This document shows positions 49,490-62,900 of a DNA stretch of 64,000 bases, piece by piece. The stretch spans positions 8,207,991-8,271,990 of the forward strand of contig BSYO01000024.1 of NCBI GenBank assembly GCA_033239525.1, in the 5' to 3' direction. The stretch's first letter is position 1, and each line of letters begins with the position of its first letter. A program made the translations under genes and the position numbers. The notes under the pieces were generated by a model that saw nothing but the letters and a program-made list of their open reading frames with translations, was not told the origin of the DNA and did no database searches. Source of the stretch: Nepenthes gracilis. Lineage: Eukaryota; Streptophyta; Magnoliopsida; Caryophyllales; Nepenthaceae.

Positions 49490-50410
49490 ATGGGCTACTC
49501 GGTGACCGGACCGAGGTTCAAATTTGACCTCGTATGTGATTATACATTATTCGGTTTAATAATTTATGGGATTGAAGTTCAAATTTTGATTATTAAGTAG
49601 CATGGGCTGCTAATAAAATCGTATGATCAAACCCGAGGTTCTTTGATCGTTCATAGGTCGAGTTATAGGCAAATGAGTATTCATTCGACTTAGGGGTAGT
49701 TTAAGTCGTTTGATATTATGAAATGATATGCAAGTACTTAGATGAGCCTACTAAGTAGATGAAATGACTATTCTACTAGTTAAAGTATGGTTCAAGCAAG
49801 TAATATGATGCATGCACGACTCACCTGGATTCAGTGTGGAATCATCAAAGGTGCTTAGGGTGGACGACGTGCTACGCCCTTGGGAACGGTTGATCTGCCT
49901 AGGCACATAGCCTTATTATTGTGCGTGTGCTATATGTATGTATTAAATCTCAAAGGGAGTCGTTGATAGGCATTTTATCGGTGTTCTAGCCTACGAATTC
50001 TATGCTCTGTGGGAATTGATTCTCCACCATGATCTGACTGGCCAGCACCTTACTACAATACTGGGTGGTTTGCTTGCTGGTGACTCGAGTCTTGTCATCA
50101 GTCGGTATGACCTTGGAAAATCTAGGTTGGCATGGTGCTTGGATGGGTGACACCTATTGTGACGCGATGGGTAGCGGGTCTGACATGTCGAGCCCCCCAT
50201 TGCAAGAATAGCGATGGCTTTTGTAGGATGCTAACCGTATGGATAGTGGCGCATAGGATCTATGAGAGGCATTGCCCATGAGATTGGCCTTACCTTTATG
50301 TATGTATTAAATTGTGCCTAGCCTCAAGGTTTTTGCCTTCCAGCAAAGGAATGATAGAGTTCTTGTTGATGTGGCAAGAGTCTTCCTTTGAAAGTCACCC
50401 GATCCGAATA
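49490..50410 (-). pseudogene. Pol end and truncated 5' side of element 2
   Basis: 49490-49830 matches, in reverse, the post-pol region of element 1 (5240-4930), including 'gaggttcaaattt' twice and 'tgatgcatgc'. Near 49830-49895 the minus strand has 'cgttcccaagggcgtag...', resembling the last codons of integrase in element 1 ('VPRTWN...HL'). Upstream pol, gag and the 5' LTR were not found: beyond about 50410 the sequence becomes AT-rich. 49920-50400 is GC-rich and unassigned. Confidence 0.45.
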
Positions 50411-52478
50411 TCCTTTAAAATTTCACAATATATATATATCTATCTTTTTTCGCATTCAAATTATCTAAAATAATAATTTCATCTAAAATAAACCACCAAA
50501 TTGGGTATTTGTCATTAAAACCGTCTACTTCTTGTGTTTTTGATTGTTAATGTTAGTATGGATTTTTTAAGTTACTTGATGAATAATATATATCTTTGTT
50601 AGATGCTCTAAACATTATAAAAGGTACAATATTAATGGAAGTAAGCTTAATTTGAATCTCATGGTACTATTTTTCAGAAGAATGTTTTCTCATTGAAAGA
50701 TTAAGATTGATAATAGTGAATCACTCTTTCTATTGGGAGGGTAGCCTTTATAACTCTATGGAGATATACAAAGATATCTCCTATCTTGTTCTTCTGCACA
50801 TGTATAATTAGTCATTTAGTAAATTTGTTTTTACAAGAATCCCAAAATAAGTTAAGAGTATTATATAAAGCATTCTGCATTATCCTCTTAGAAATTTAAT
50901 GGGAAGTTTTAATGGTCATACCATGTATTATGAAAGGCCGATGAAAGTTTGCAGCTCTTTCGTACCATGATAGTAATTGTATTATGAATGCGATAGAATT
51001 GTATATACAGTCTATTGAATCTATAAGATCTAACAAGTCTAGAAATTGTGATTTACAAGAACATATGAATTTTCTAAAGCTACTAGTTGGATAATATATT
51101 TAATGGCTTAATCTTGGATGCCAAGATTATATCTAATTTTAGGTTATTATTTTTGGAGAAAACTTTTTTCACTAGTTATTAGAGTTATTATTATTTTTTA
51201 CCATATTCCATCTATCATAGCTTATATATAGATTTATTGAGAACTTGATACCGTTTTGAATGGATAATAAGAGAATAAAATTTATAGGGTGGAACATATA
51301 TATATATATATAGATTGTTAAAAGGCATAGAACGTTAGGTGCTAACGTTTTAAATGTCTATTTATAACCTTTAATATTTCTTTAGATTGTGGCTTTTTCT
51401 TATAAAATTTTATTAAGTTATAATCTATTTGTATAGATGCATAATTTATGGGGACCATATTTTTGATGATCTATCATAAAACTTATTATTATATTTTTAT
51501 ATATAGATGATGATCCGTTAGTTGGCAAAGATTTGGATATCCTTATAATTATAACCATATGGTTGCTCTTTATTTTTATAACGAGGGACATAAAATATAT
51601 GATTTTTGTCCTAGAGAATTCATTAGGAACAATCAAGAAAGTTTTTGTGCGAATCATGTATATTAAGTTAACTCATAATCATTTTAGCATGAGAGAATGC
51701 AAAGCTAAAATAATATTATACTTTTCTTAAATAAAGTGGTATTTTTTGAATCTTAATATACTTCCATAGGCTCATAATAAAAATAAAATATATTAAAATA
51801 TCATATCCTAGTATTGTTAGAATATCGATGTATACGATTATGGAGATTTGACTCGATATTTGTTTTGCTGTGTGATTGGTAGTAAGTATCAATTGAACAC
51901 AAAAATAGTTTGCTATAAATCTATCAAAAAAGATTTAATGATACTTCAGAAGTACTACAGATTACTCATTGTATGTTTTTTAAGGCTATATGGAAGCCTA
52001 TTAGATGTAGATTCTAATGACCGTAAGTCAATTTTACATATGTGTTCTTGCTTATAATGGTACCATATATTGGAGAAGCAAGTTATAGCACATATTGATT
52101 TGTCATTAGTAAGTTATTTTTTTGATCTCTTTTAATTGCAGTACTGAAAATTAATTGGTTAAAAAGATTTCTATTATATTTGAGAATTCAAGTGATAATG
52201 TGGGATGATATTCTATTGTTGTTTTCCTAGTATTGTTTATAAAAGCGATCTAAAATTTCACCTTTAAATCAAATATATAGATATTAGCTATAATTGTCTA
52301 TGTGAGATTACATTTATATTTATGTTTAAATTAGCTGTTAATCTCTTTAGTGCCGTTAAATTGGAAATACATCTTAACCATGCTAAATACTTACAATTGT
52401 GTTGACTTGTTCATTATAGTTTGATTCAGTATTGCCTTGTGCATCATATTCTAATATTAATGCTATGTGCATTAGTGT
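50410..52478. other. AT-rich intergenic DNA
   Basis: No gene, RNA or clear element was recognised. Short open frames (51418-51730, 51848-52057) are AT-rich and look like chance. An (AT)n run of about eight units lies at 51296-51311. Confidence 0.5.
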
Positions 52479-53435
52479 TGATGGGTTCGATTATAATGTG
52501 GGCTAACCCAAAAGTTGGCCCGTTTGTTGGAATGGCTTAGGAAGTAGTAAAGCCCAAATGATCTCATGGGCAGCCCATTTCCAATGGACGCATTTTAGGG
52601 AAAAGAAGGTAGTGATGGTCTCGGGCCTAGCAGACAGCCTTTGTAGCATGACCAGTTATGGCCCAAGCCCACCCTCCACCTCAGCAGCGGTAGTCTAGCA
52701 ATGTAGAGGGTGCCAGTGCAGTAGGCATCAACTAATTGGGGGTAGAGGTCAACCTTGGAAAACTACCATACCAGCCGACCAACAATAACCCAGCCAGTTC
52801 ACGTAGGAACTGCTTGGACCCAGTCTGCCACAACCAGTTGCAGTCATATCACTGTCACAAGATGATACCTGACAATAGTGGTTCTCATCAACGCCCAACG
52901 GCGGACAAATCCTGACGGGACACTTGTCACCATCCTTGGTGCCAATGCCATAATTGGCCACGCCTACAAATATTCTTCTCCTCCATTGGAGAGGGGGGTC
53001 GATCCCAATTGATTGGGAAGAGTTCAGAAAGAACAAAACTCCATTTTTGAAAACAACTCTCTTGCTCTTCGATATTTCAAAAGCCACTTCCCGAGTGTAG
53101 CCCGTCAAGCCTTGCCCTTAGACTTTCTTGAAGTTGCTCCCCATCGAGCATATTATAGGACCTTAGTCCTCCTTTCACATCCCCCACATACATGCATTAT
53201 TGTATTTTTTTACATTCTTCTATTTTTCTATTTTCTGAAAAAGATTTTTGATTTGAGTGTCGGAAATTAAATTAGAAAATGAGTCCCTTTAATTCTCTGA
53301 TCTCTTATTCGTTGTTTATGGTGAGCAAAACCCAAGTTAGTAGGGATGAAAATCGGACCCGCTCCAATTCAACACGCAGTGTAGGATCGAGTAGTTTCTT
53401 AATCCATACAATAATTTAGATTCAAAGATGTATCA
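52479..53435 (+). mobile_element. Solo LTR, same family group as element 1
   Basis: It begins 'tgatgggttcga' and ends 'gatgtatca', with TGAT/ATCA inverted ends; length 957. Flanks 'agtgt' (52474-52478) and 'agtat' (53436-53440) form a target-site duplication with one transition. From 'gagttcagaaagaac' (53020) to the end it matches positions 4-375. A TATA-like 'cctacaaatattc' lies near 52967 and 'ttgagtgtcgga' at 53253-53264. No primer-binding site or coding follows, so it is solo. Open frames in it are not genes. Confidence 0.8.
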
Positions 53436-53440
53436 AGTAT

Positions 53441-54620
53441 GATTTTATTGTGTACATTATCATGATAGTATGATAAAGCATACACACATGTTTAATATGT
53501 GTTAGAAATACATTGAAAAATATATGTTAGGTAGGCTTGAGATTGGTCCTCTCATGTGGATAGTTACTTCTAATTCTTAGAATTATGTAGAGACAATATA
53601 ATTTTAAAGATAAGATGATGTTATTGTTGGTAAGATCAATTTTGAAATAAATATATCATTGATAAAAATTAAGAAGATGTTATTAACACAATCATAATAA
53701 ATTCAATTCTATAATTGAGATAAATGTCGCAATCATTCATTGACAATTTATAAAACTAGATGTGAGTTCTTAGCTGAGTTTCAAGTATGTAGAGTTTGTT
53801 AATTAATTTAAGTTAGACACTGAGAGTGTTTGAACTAATATTTATATGGTATAATATATTTCTATGACATTTACTCTTTGGAAAAGAGTTAATATTATAA
53901 CAAATGATTCATATCATGTGTGAGAAAATTTGACCAGTAAGAAAAGTGGGTGAATAGATCCTTACTTTCTCACTATGTGAGATTCTAAATGTTATAATAA
54001 CCTCAATTTGTACTTTTAATAACTTTTGACTATTTTTTTTTTTAAATTTTATTTCAATACTTGCTATTTTAGCATCTAGACTATGGTCAACAGAGATTTG
54101 ATCTTATGGGATATATTTAGGAAAGCAATTGATTTGTAATGAAGGATTTAAGTAGGAAATAAACATTTTAGTTTTGTACATTTTTTGGTACTATTCACCA
54201 GTCGACCAATTGCATTACCTATTTAGGGTAAAGATGTAAATATAAATACATGTAAAGAAAGAAGTCAAACATATGCTTTATATGTACATGTATATATCTT
54301 TGAGGAAATAAAGATATTGTGACCAATGTAATAAAAAATTTGAGGTACTATGATATACAAACTCTAGAAGATCGTTTATATGGGTTGAGTTACTATATAT
54401 TCTTAATATATGCATAGTATAGAACTCCTATAATACTAATATACTCATTGGTTGCATGGAACATTTGTCAGTGTAACATGTTTTAAGAGAAAAATTATGA
54501 TGAGAATTACATATCTACTTAAAGATTATATTTCACCGATCATTGAGTGGAGATGTTGAATTAAGTGTTAGTGGGTGCCCTTGATAAGTCGACTAGACTA
54601 AATGGTTGATCAAGAGGTTG

Positions 54621-54703
<83 letters not shown>

Positions 54704-57700
54704 AGGCTTCTATTATTTTCATAAGAAGTTAAAAAGAAGTAGAATAAGGAGACCCATGAAAATTTTCTAAATCTTTGGTTCTTGGGTTATGGAAAGTGAG
54801 AATTTTACTTTCATGATTTTAATCCGATCAAAAATTTATTTTTCTAAAAAGAAAGTTAGTAATCCAATCAAAATCTTAAATTTTTTTTCATATATTTTAG
54901 AATATATATATTTCTATTATATTTCTTAATTAGTCAACATGATAGTTCTCATTTTGAGAAATTACTATCCTTTATTGATAGACCATTATCTTTCTAAAAA
55001 AATAATATCGTTTATTAGATAACTATTTATCAGGGTTAACTGGTATATTTTATGAACGTAGGCTTAAGGGATCATTATAGAGTGGTTATATTTTAGGTAT
55101 AATTCTTCTAATGATGTGCCTTAGGTTGTGGCTGATATGGCCTTAGCTGTCAATAATCTAGTCTACCATATGTCAATTAGAAATTATGATTGGATTGTCA
55201 GAACTGATAATTTGTCCATCTATATATCTTTATTGACATGTTAGTATTCCAATTTGATTAGTATTTTATTATCTAGCATTTGCCAATTCTTATACGATGA
55301 TAGAGCTTTTTTATTTTTTATCTAACTACTAGACAAACCACATATTTTGACATAGCAAGTTTATATCTCATGAACTTAGTATCTAGATAACTCAAACTTT
55401 ACAAATCTTAAAATTTTATTATAACAAGTTATTGTCCAATAAATAAAACCATCACAATATACTTTCTTCCCATCAAAATCTAACTATTTTGCCTTGAGAA
55501 AATAATAACTTACTATTAGTATTTTTATTTTTAGTTATCGATGCATAATTATTTTAAGATTTTTTTTCTCTTTATCCTTACTCCAAACTAGGCTAGATTA
55601 AAATTAGATTCAAATACTGGTTGATCTAGATAAAAATTTATGATTACTAAATTAGATTGGACCGAACATGTTTACAATTTGAATCAGATACAAATTTTTT
55701 TATTTTTAAGTAATTTTACTTAAAAATTTATAGATACATAAAAGATAACCAAAAATTTAAAATATTTTACAAAAATTATAATTTGTAGATTAAAATATTA
55801 TTTAATTATATATTTAAATAAAAAATTTTTATATAAAAGTTATTAATTACATTAAAATATACCTAAGTATATTTAAATGAAAAAATTTTATATAAAAATT
55901 ATTAATTATATGATATTATAATCTATTGAAATAATTATTTTTACTTAAGATACATTTAAAATAAAAAATATATTTATGAAAATTTATAATCTAGGTCAAG
56001 TTAGTTTAAATCAATTATTTTTGCTTGTAAGCTCACTCTGCCAAAAAAATAATCAAACCTTTTTAACCTTATCAGTCTATAATACTATATATTAACCAAA
56101 TTTTACAAAATTCTATGTCAAGATAGCTAAGCAGATTAGATGACTTAATTTTAATCAGGTCTATTCAAGCCTTCTTCATATATTGAAATATTATTTATTT
56201 AGGTAAGGATAAAATAGTGATTTTGTATTAGTTTTTTGATTATTTTTTTTATAATTACTGCATATCAAATATTTAAAAGTTAATTCCTGATATAATTTTA
56301 CCTATTTCAAGTGACTAACCAAATAATAGAATATAAATTCTAAATTCTATTTCTATTTTATTTCGTTTACTGAGAATAATTAATCGATTCCTACCTATAA
56401 TCGAACATAGCATTAACTCTTCAAAATAGGAAATCGAGAAACCCTAAGTGCTAAAAGAATAAATAATTGAAATAGAATTACTATTCTTGAGCAACTATTA
56501 AATTAGACTTTGGTAAATAATGTTATACAACAGTGGCTGGTCTGCAAATTGCCGGCTAAAATTATTAGGTCATTTTCAAATTAGTGGTGGTTGATTTATC
56601 AATTTTCTATTTCTGAAGAAAGCACATATTTCCTTTTCTTGAACGTGAGGCACAATTTTTATTTTTATTTTTTAAAATCACGTAACAAAAATCTAAAGGC
56701 CAATTGGCCCATCTTGTATTATTGAATAAATATCTTATAGACTTATTTTTTTTTTTTAAAAAATAATAAATATATTACCAGCTGAATTAAAACTATTATA
56801 AATCTGTTTCATTATAATTCCAAAACTAAAGTATAAGTCATAAAATATATCTTTGCAATGGAAATAACGTTATTTTTAAAATTTTATTTAATATTTATAT
56901 GATAAGTCGTCTACTCTACCTGTCATTATGTCCAAATTAATATCTGTCTTCAAGAGTCAATTAATGTCATTTTCCATGCATGAGCTGATGCTAAAAGAGA
57001 AATAAATAAGTGCCCATAAACACGACCGACAGGCCCTCATCAAAATTGGGTTATTTTGTCGATTAAATCTAACTGATTCAAAATTTTATATAATTAAAAT
57101 TGAACTATTTTATTTGTTTAATTTAACTAATTTAAAATTTTATAAGATTTTTTCAGAGTATAAAATTATTAAAGCCCGATTAGTTTCTTGGGTTGAGCCT
57201 GGTCATAGGTAAAACTATTCGGTTTAATTTGGCCCAATTCGGATTACAATTTTTTATAAATAATATTTTTTAAAAAATTTAAATTAGTGCCAAGTTTAAA
57301 TTATTTTGATAAATTATAGTTTTATGTAAGTAATAATTTTTATGTAACAATTATCTACTAAGATATATATTTATTCTAAATATTATAAATTTTAAAAAAA
57401 TCATATATGTTTAGGTTTTTTTAATGTAAATTTAAATTTCTAAATAAGCATACTAAAAATTAAAAAAATATCCAACGACAAGTCTAGTTCGGGTTTTGAA
57501 CTAGTATGGTTAAGGCTTTTGGCTCAAGTGATTAGGCTCCATCGGATCGTATCTAATTTACTGCTAATAAATTTTCATTTAAATTTGAACCGTGTTCGAT
57601 GCAAATAAAGTTGTAATTTTGTCTACCGCGGACACCACTATTTTAGCTATGCCTATTTGTAATCACTCACATGCAGAGTGAGCATGGTAACTATGGATGC

Positions 57701-59060
57701 CTGGGGACATTCATTCTTTTATTAGGGCTATCACGTAAGTCACCGTGTGACAATTGCCTTCTAGGGAGATTTGATGAGTTATAACTGCCGTCCTAGGGGA
57801 GATTTGCAATCTTAAATGATATTTTGAAAATATTTATCGTGCTATCTTGGGTGGTTATGGCAAGTGTTATTTGCATACTTATATTGAGTTATGTCACTTG
57901 TCGGCTGGTGAGCAAAAGAGGTCCTGTGGATTAGCTCTACTTGCTTATTTCCCGCAGGGCGATCTCCAATAGACCAACTTGGGTAGATCGCATCTCTGCT
58001 TTGCTCTTGGGCTCAAGTGGCTGCGCCATTGGTTTCCTCTTCTCGAGCCCTTTCCCCTTCAGTGGGTTTAGTTTTCAAATCAGCTTATTTTTGACAACAC
58101 CCATTAAATTTAAAATAAAGGGTTAAAACCAACCGGCTAACAAGTAACACAATAATATGTGTGATGCTTTGGTATGGAAAAATTTTTCATTTTTAATTTT
58201 AAATTCTTGGATTTTGATAGGCACCGTCCATAAAATACAATAAGTGGGTAGGTAGGCCACTTCACATATTCAATTCAGCCCGCCGGAGGTAAGTTAGGTT
58301 GCAATTATTAGTCCTTGTCATCACGATTTTCATGGACTCCAAGCATTGCCTAGCTATAGTTGTCTATTGGCCAATTTGATGGAGATGCCAAACCACATAT
58401 GAACCTACTTCTGAAATGACATGGATAACTTGATCAACTTTACAATACATGTATGATTTTATGTAATTTAATATAACCTATTTAATATATCAATAATAGG
58501 AAAGCAATCATCATATTTGATCCAAATTATCAAATATATATATATATATATATTTGTTGAGTACAATATTTGATAAGATCGATTCGGTTAACTGGTATAT
58601 GAGACCAACAAACAAAAGACCAATGAAGACGGATGAATCAGCTAAGTTATTGAACCTGTATTAGAAATAAATCCAACTAAATGACAGTACTACCAAATAC
58701 TGAAGTGGCCAAACTGTTAGTAATATAAAAGATCAAAATATCGAGTGGCTAAATTAGAACAATTAATCTTAACGAATGGTAATATATAGATGAATTGTTA
58801 GCAAATAATGGATAGGTATTAAAGTTAGAGCTAATATAGCAACTAGGTCATTTAATTTTCAATTAATATAACTTTTTAATTAATACGCATTCATATCTCT
58901 TTTGATAAGGTACAATAATTAACAATAAAGTTATAAGTATTCCTATTATCTCTGAATGAAATGGGGTGAAAAGGCATGTAATTTACCTAAAAATTACAAG
59001 TAATATCGAAATTATCCATATAAGGGCATAGAATATTACAAGGCTACTCTCCTTAACTTC
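53441..59060. other. AT-rich intergenic DNA with a GC-richer island
   Basis: Mostly AT-rich without genes. 57640-58060 is GC-richer and contains near-repeats ('ctagggagatttg' at 57762 and 57793) but no convincing frame or element ends. An (AT)n run lies at 58535-58552. Nothing else was recognised. Confidence 0.45.
54622..54703. repeat. Compound (TA)n(GA)n microsatellite
   Basis: About 27 TA units are followed directly by about 13 GA units. It is the longest simple repeat in the window. Confidence 0.95.
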
Positions 59061-59065
59061 AACGT

Positions 59066-59330
59066 CTAACTACCATATTTTTGGATGTGTGCTTATTGGG
59101 CAGTTCCAAACGGTTTACTAACTAAAGTCTTAGCAGTGGAACATATCTTGTTGATTTTATAATTCAACTACCATGTTTATGAGCGTGGGCATAGTGGATG
59201 ATTCTAAATGGCTTGCTTACTAAAGTCCTAATAGTAGGTTATATCTATTTGATTTTAGGATCCAACTTTCATGTTCATAGACATGGATTTAATAGATAGT
59301 TTTGAACAATTTATTAGAAAATTATGTTGA
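59066..59330. repeat. Degenerate tandem repeat, about 3 x 99 bp
   Basis: The phrase 'caacta-ccat-tttatg-g-gtg-gc-ta-tgg--g-tt' starts near 59070, 59168 and 59267, followed each time by 'aaa--gtttact-actaaagtc' or a decayed form and a 'tt-gattttat-attcaac' close. No coding potential. Confidence 0.6.
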
Positions 59331-59346
59331 TGTGGAATCTCCTCTA

Positions 59347-59475
59347 GTGACAACCTCTTTAACTCTGGTCAATAGATTTGGTCGTTATGATAAATCGGCT
59401 GTCTAGCTTAATTGATGAGTCGGTATCAAAGGATCATGAAATTAGGTAAGTATAGAATGTAGGTTATATTCTCCT
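59347..59475. repeat. Direct repeat, left copy (with 59683-59802)
   Basis: The block 'ttaattgatgagtcggtatcaaag', flanked by 'gtcaatagattt' and 'aagtatagaatgtagg', recurs at 59683-59802, about 326-336 bases downstream with a few changes. Confidence 0.7.
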
Positions 59476-59682
59476 TAACTTGCCTCTTTTAATATACCTT
59501 TATCGATTAGTTTTTAGTACAACCACACTTTAGCTCTTTTAATTCATCGATAGCTTGGTCGTCTAGTCACCAAATCATCAAGCTTATCATTAAAGTCTTC
59601 AAATTTGAGCCAACTAAAGGAGACCAGATCCCTAGACCATACGTATAATTGTTTGATCTCTAACAAAATAGACCCATCATTT

Positions 59683-59802
59683 AGTGACGGCCTCTTTGAC
59701 TTTGATCAACAGATTTAATTGTTATGATAAATTGGCTATCTAACTTAATTGATGAGTCGGTATCAAAGAATCAAGAAATTAGTAAGTATAGAATGTAGGC
59801 TA
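59683..59802. repeat. Direct repeat, right copy
   Basis: Second copy of 59347-59475, with 'gatcaacagattt' and 'aagaatcaagaaattag' in matching places. Confidence 0.7.
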
Positions 59803-60229
59803 TCTAATTTGAGAGTCCATTCTCTTTAACTGCACCATAAGGATTTCCACATCATCATGAAAGAAAGCTTTTCATATCAATTCCTTTTATGTCCAAATTC
59901 ATAACTGCAACAACACTATAACAACTTGGATTGAAAATATTTTCACTGGCTAAGCAAAGATTTACTTAAAACCAATATGTTTTATGGCTGAATCTCTTCA
60001 TAGTAAACTTGCTTTGGATCATGGTTTGTGTGCCCTTACCTTTAGCCTTTTAGCCTATGTATTCTTCAAGGCTCTCTTACTATGGGGTAACTTTGCCATC
60101 TCAAAAGTTTGGTTCTCATGTAAGGACTATATTTCATCTTATATGACTTTCAACTACTACTTTTGAAAATCCTGTCATGGGAATGCCTTAATTTATGCTC
60201 TTATTGTTCGCATGTCTGATTAAGAAGAG

Positions 60230-61030
60230 TCTGTTACTACTTCTAAGCCAACAGTTTGGTTGCCCTATGAGTTCTCCATTGTTGCACCCGATGAACCTCC
60301 CCTAACCTCTCATTCGAGAGGGAAAGTATCAGCCGTCACTATTGGATCCAGTATCCCCAACTTCGCTCACTATTAGATGAATCCTAGGAACATAAAAAGC
60401 TACGACGACAAGTGACTAAACTTCTTTGAAAATGATACATACTAGAAAATATCAGCCCTTGCGCAATACTAGCATTATTAACTCCAAAAAGAGATGGCAC
60501 ATGGAAAATGTGCTTTGATAGTTGGGATATAAACAAGAGTACTATCAAATATTAATTCCCAATTCCAATGCTTAATGACATGCTCTACATGTTATATAAT
60601 GCTCAAGGCTTTTTCTAAAACTGACTTATGAAGCAGATACCACCAGATTTGTATCTAACATGGCAACGAATGAAAGACCTCTTTTAAAATGTGAGGAGTC
60701 TATATGAATTGCTTGTGATACCATTTGGGCTAGACAATGCCTCTAACACTTTTATGCATTTAAGGAACCACTTCTTAAGCCTTTTGTTGGAAAATTTGTG
60801 GTGGTATATTTCAATATCATCCTCATATTCAACACTAAAGTTGAGCAGCATCTCGAGTATATCTAGCAAGTTCTATAGTAAGAAAAACTATTCGTGAATA
60901 CTAAGAAACGTGTCTTTATGAATGAACAAGTTATATTCTTTGGATTTATCATCTCTTTTGATGGCATTACTATTGACAGAGAAAAAGTGCAAGCCATCCT
61001 TAAATAGCTGACTTCTTATACAATTGTTGA
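60230..61030 (+). pseudogene. Reverse transcriptase remnant, chromovirus-like
   Basis: Shifting plus-strand frames give the N-terminal 'IPNFAHY-MNPRN', then '[20 protein letters not shown]', 'VIPFGLDNASNTFMHLRNHF' (60709-60768) and a decayed 'VVYFDDIL' box near 60800. The wording is typical of chromovirus Ty3/gypsy RT. The catalytic YxDD motif is not intact and there are many stops. Confidence 0.8.
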
Positions 61031-61570
61031 GACAATGAGTTTCCATGGTTTGGTTACATTCTATCATCAATTCATTCAAAATTTTAACTCTTTCACTGCT
61101 CCTATTAATGATTATATGAAAGACGGACAATTTTTGTTAAACCAATGGGTTGAGGAGAGCTTTGCCTTGGTTAAACAAAAGTTGATTGAGGCCCTTGTGT
61201 TAGCCCTTCCCAATTTCACGAAGGTATTCATGGTTGAAAGCGATGCTTTTCATATTGGCATTGTCGAGGTTTTGAGCCAATGAGGCTATCTTACCTCATT
61301 TTTTAGAGAGAAGTTGAATGAGTCCAACATTTGTTACTCAACTTATGATCTTGAATTCTATCGGCAATCCAAGCTATTCAATTTTAGCTATGTTACCTAA
61401 TACATTGAGAGTTTATCCTCTTTTTTTGACCATAAGGCTCTTTGTCTCTTACATGCTTAAAAGAAACAAAATTTTTAGCATGCCAAGTTGGTTTCCTTCC
61501 TATAAAAATATTCATTCATCCTCAAATAAATATTGGGATCCTCCAACAAAGTTGTCAATGCCCTAAGTTA
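61031..61570 (+). pseudogene. RNase H remnant, chromovirus-like
   Basis: The open frame 61035-61283 begins 'MSFHGLVTFYHQFIQNFNSF' and continues 'EESFALVKQKLIEALVLALP', then 'FMVESDAFHIGIVEVLSQ', the start of the gypsy RNase H domain. Further decayed parts ('STYDLEFY', 'FDHKAL') follow in another frame to about 61500. Confidence 0.8.
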
Positions 61571-61869
61571 AAAGGTTTGTCTCATCTAAATTTTGTTTTA
61601 TGATATAACCAATTTTAATTTGTTTTCTAAAAGTTATCTTGTAGTATCATATTTTCTCAAAAATTTTTTAGCATTGTTCTTATGGTCCCAAGGGTACATT
61701 TTATATAACTAATGGATATTTTTTTAAAGAAAATTAATTATTTATACATAAGAAATCCTTGCGACTTAAGATTATTTATGAGTTTCATGGTGCTAGCCTC
61801 AGCATGTAGTTTGGTCGAGATAGCACACTTACTTTGGTATAAAAAAAAAAAAATACTTTTAGCCAAAGT

Positions 61870-62900
61870 TTAAACATGGTGTCAAACGATTTATAAAATG
61901 GTGTGTCTCTTGCCAACATTCTAAGGGCAAACGATTAAATCATAGATTATTTTAACCTCCCCCTATTATAATCAAGTCATGGGAAGATATTAGCATGAAT
62001 TTCGTCTTAGGTTTTCCACACACGCACTATGTTTATAACTTAATCCTTGTCATTGAAGACTTTTTTGTCAAAATGGCCCACTTTATTTTTTGCAAAAAGA
62101 CCATGGATACTTCTTATGTCGCTCAACTCTTCTTCTGAAAGGTTTTATGGCTATATGGCATACCCTGTACCATAACATCCAATCGAGATGCCCACTTAAT
62201 CGGGTATTTTTGTCAAATATTATGGTGGTATATGAGAACCAAATTGTAATTCTCCAATATTAGTCATTTGCGAACAAATGAACAAACGGAAGTTGTGGGT
62301 TGCTCTCTCAGCAACTTTGCAACTTGTCAGGCGATGTTATCATTCCTTAAGTTAAATTTGCTTATAATTCATTCTGAAATCAGTCTACTCAAATAACCCC
62401 TTTTGAGATAAATTACGAGAGTAATTTGACCCACATCCTTGACCGAGCACTATTTCTTGTAAAAAGGAGTATTAGCATGGATGCTGGGGAATTAACTGCT
62501 CATATCTGAGAGATCCATGAACAAATCAACAAGTGCTAAGAGGACATTACAACCAAATATGAGCAGTTGGCCAACCTATACTGGTGGCATGTTAAATTCA
62601 ATAAAAGTGATCTAATTATGATGTACTAACAAAAAGAGCATTTTCTAATTTAAAGTAACAATAAACTCAAGGATCGAAAAATTAGATCAAGTTAGATCAT
62701 CAAGGAATTTGGGCCTAATGATTATCAAATTGATTTTTTTGAATATTTCAATATTAGTCTCATTTTTAACATTTTTTATCTATGCCTTTTCTATGGGTCC
62801 ATTGACTTGCCATCTTTACCACCCAAACTCGTTTTGATGTTGGAAAAATTTGAAATTATTGACTCCCGATCTATCACCACTTGTGGAGAATGTACACTCA
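61870..62900 (+). pseudogene. Integrase remnant, chromovirus-like
   Basis: Frames give 'RFIKWCVSCQHSKGKRLNH' (zinc-finger end), 'WEDISMNFVLGFPHTH', 'LVIEDFFVKMAHFIFCKKTM', 'YGIPCTITSNRDAHL' (with the second core D) and, after frame changes, 'EQTEVVGCSLSN'. Beyond the core, 'IHEQINKC', 'KFGPNDYQID-' and 'ISLIFNIFYL' resemble the integrase C-terminal end. Aligned features suggest a chromovirus; I did not see a chromodomain or LTRs. Confidence 0.75.

Noticed and set aside
50030..50190. Possible 5S rRNA-derived sequence
   Set aside because: 'ggatgggtgac' preceded at a 5S-like distance by 'catcag' recalls 5S rRNA, but the intervening bases match near chance level and the A-box and the intermediate element are absent.
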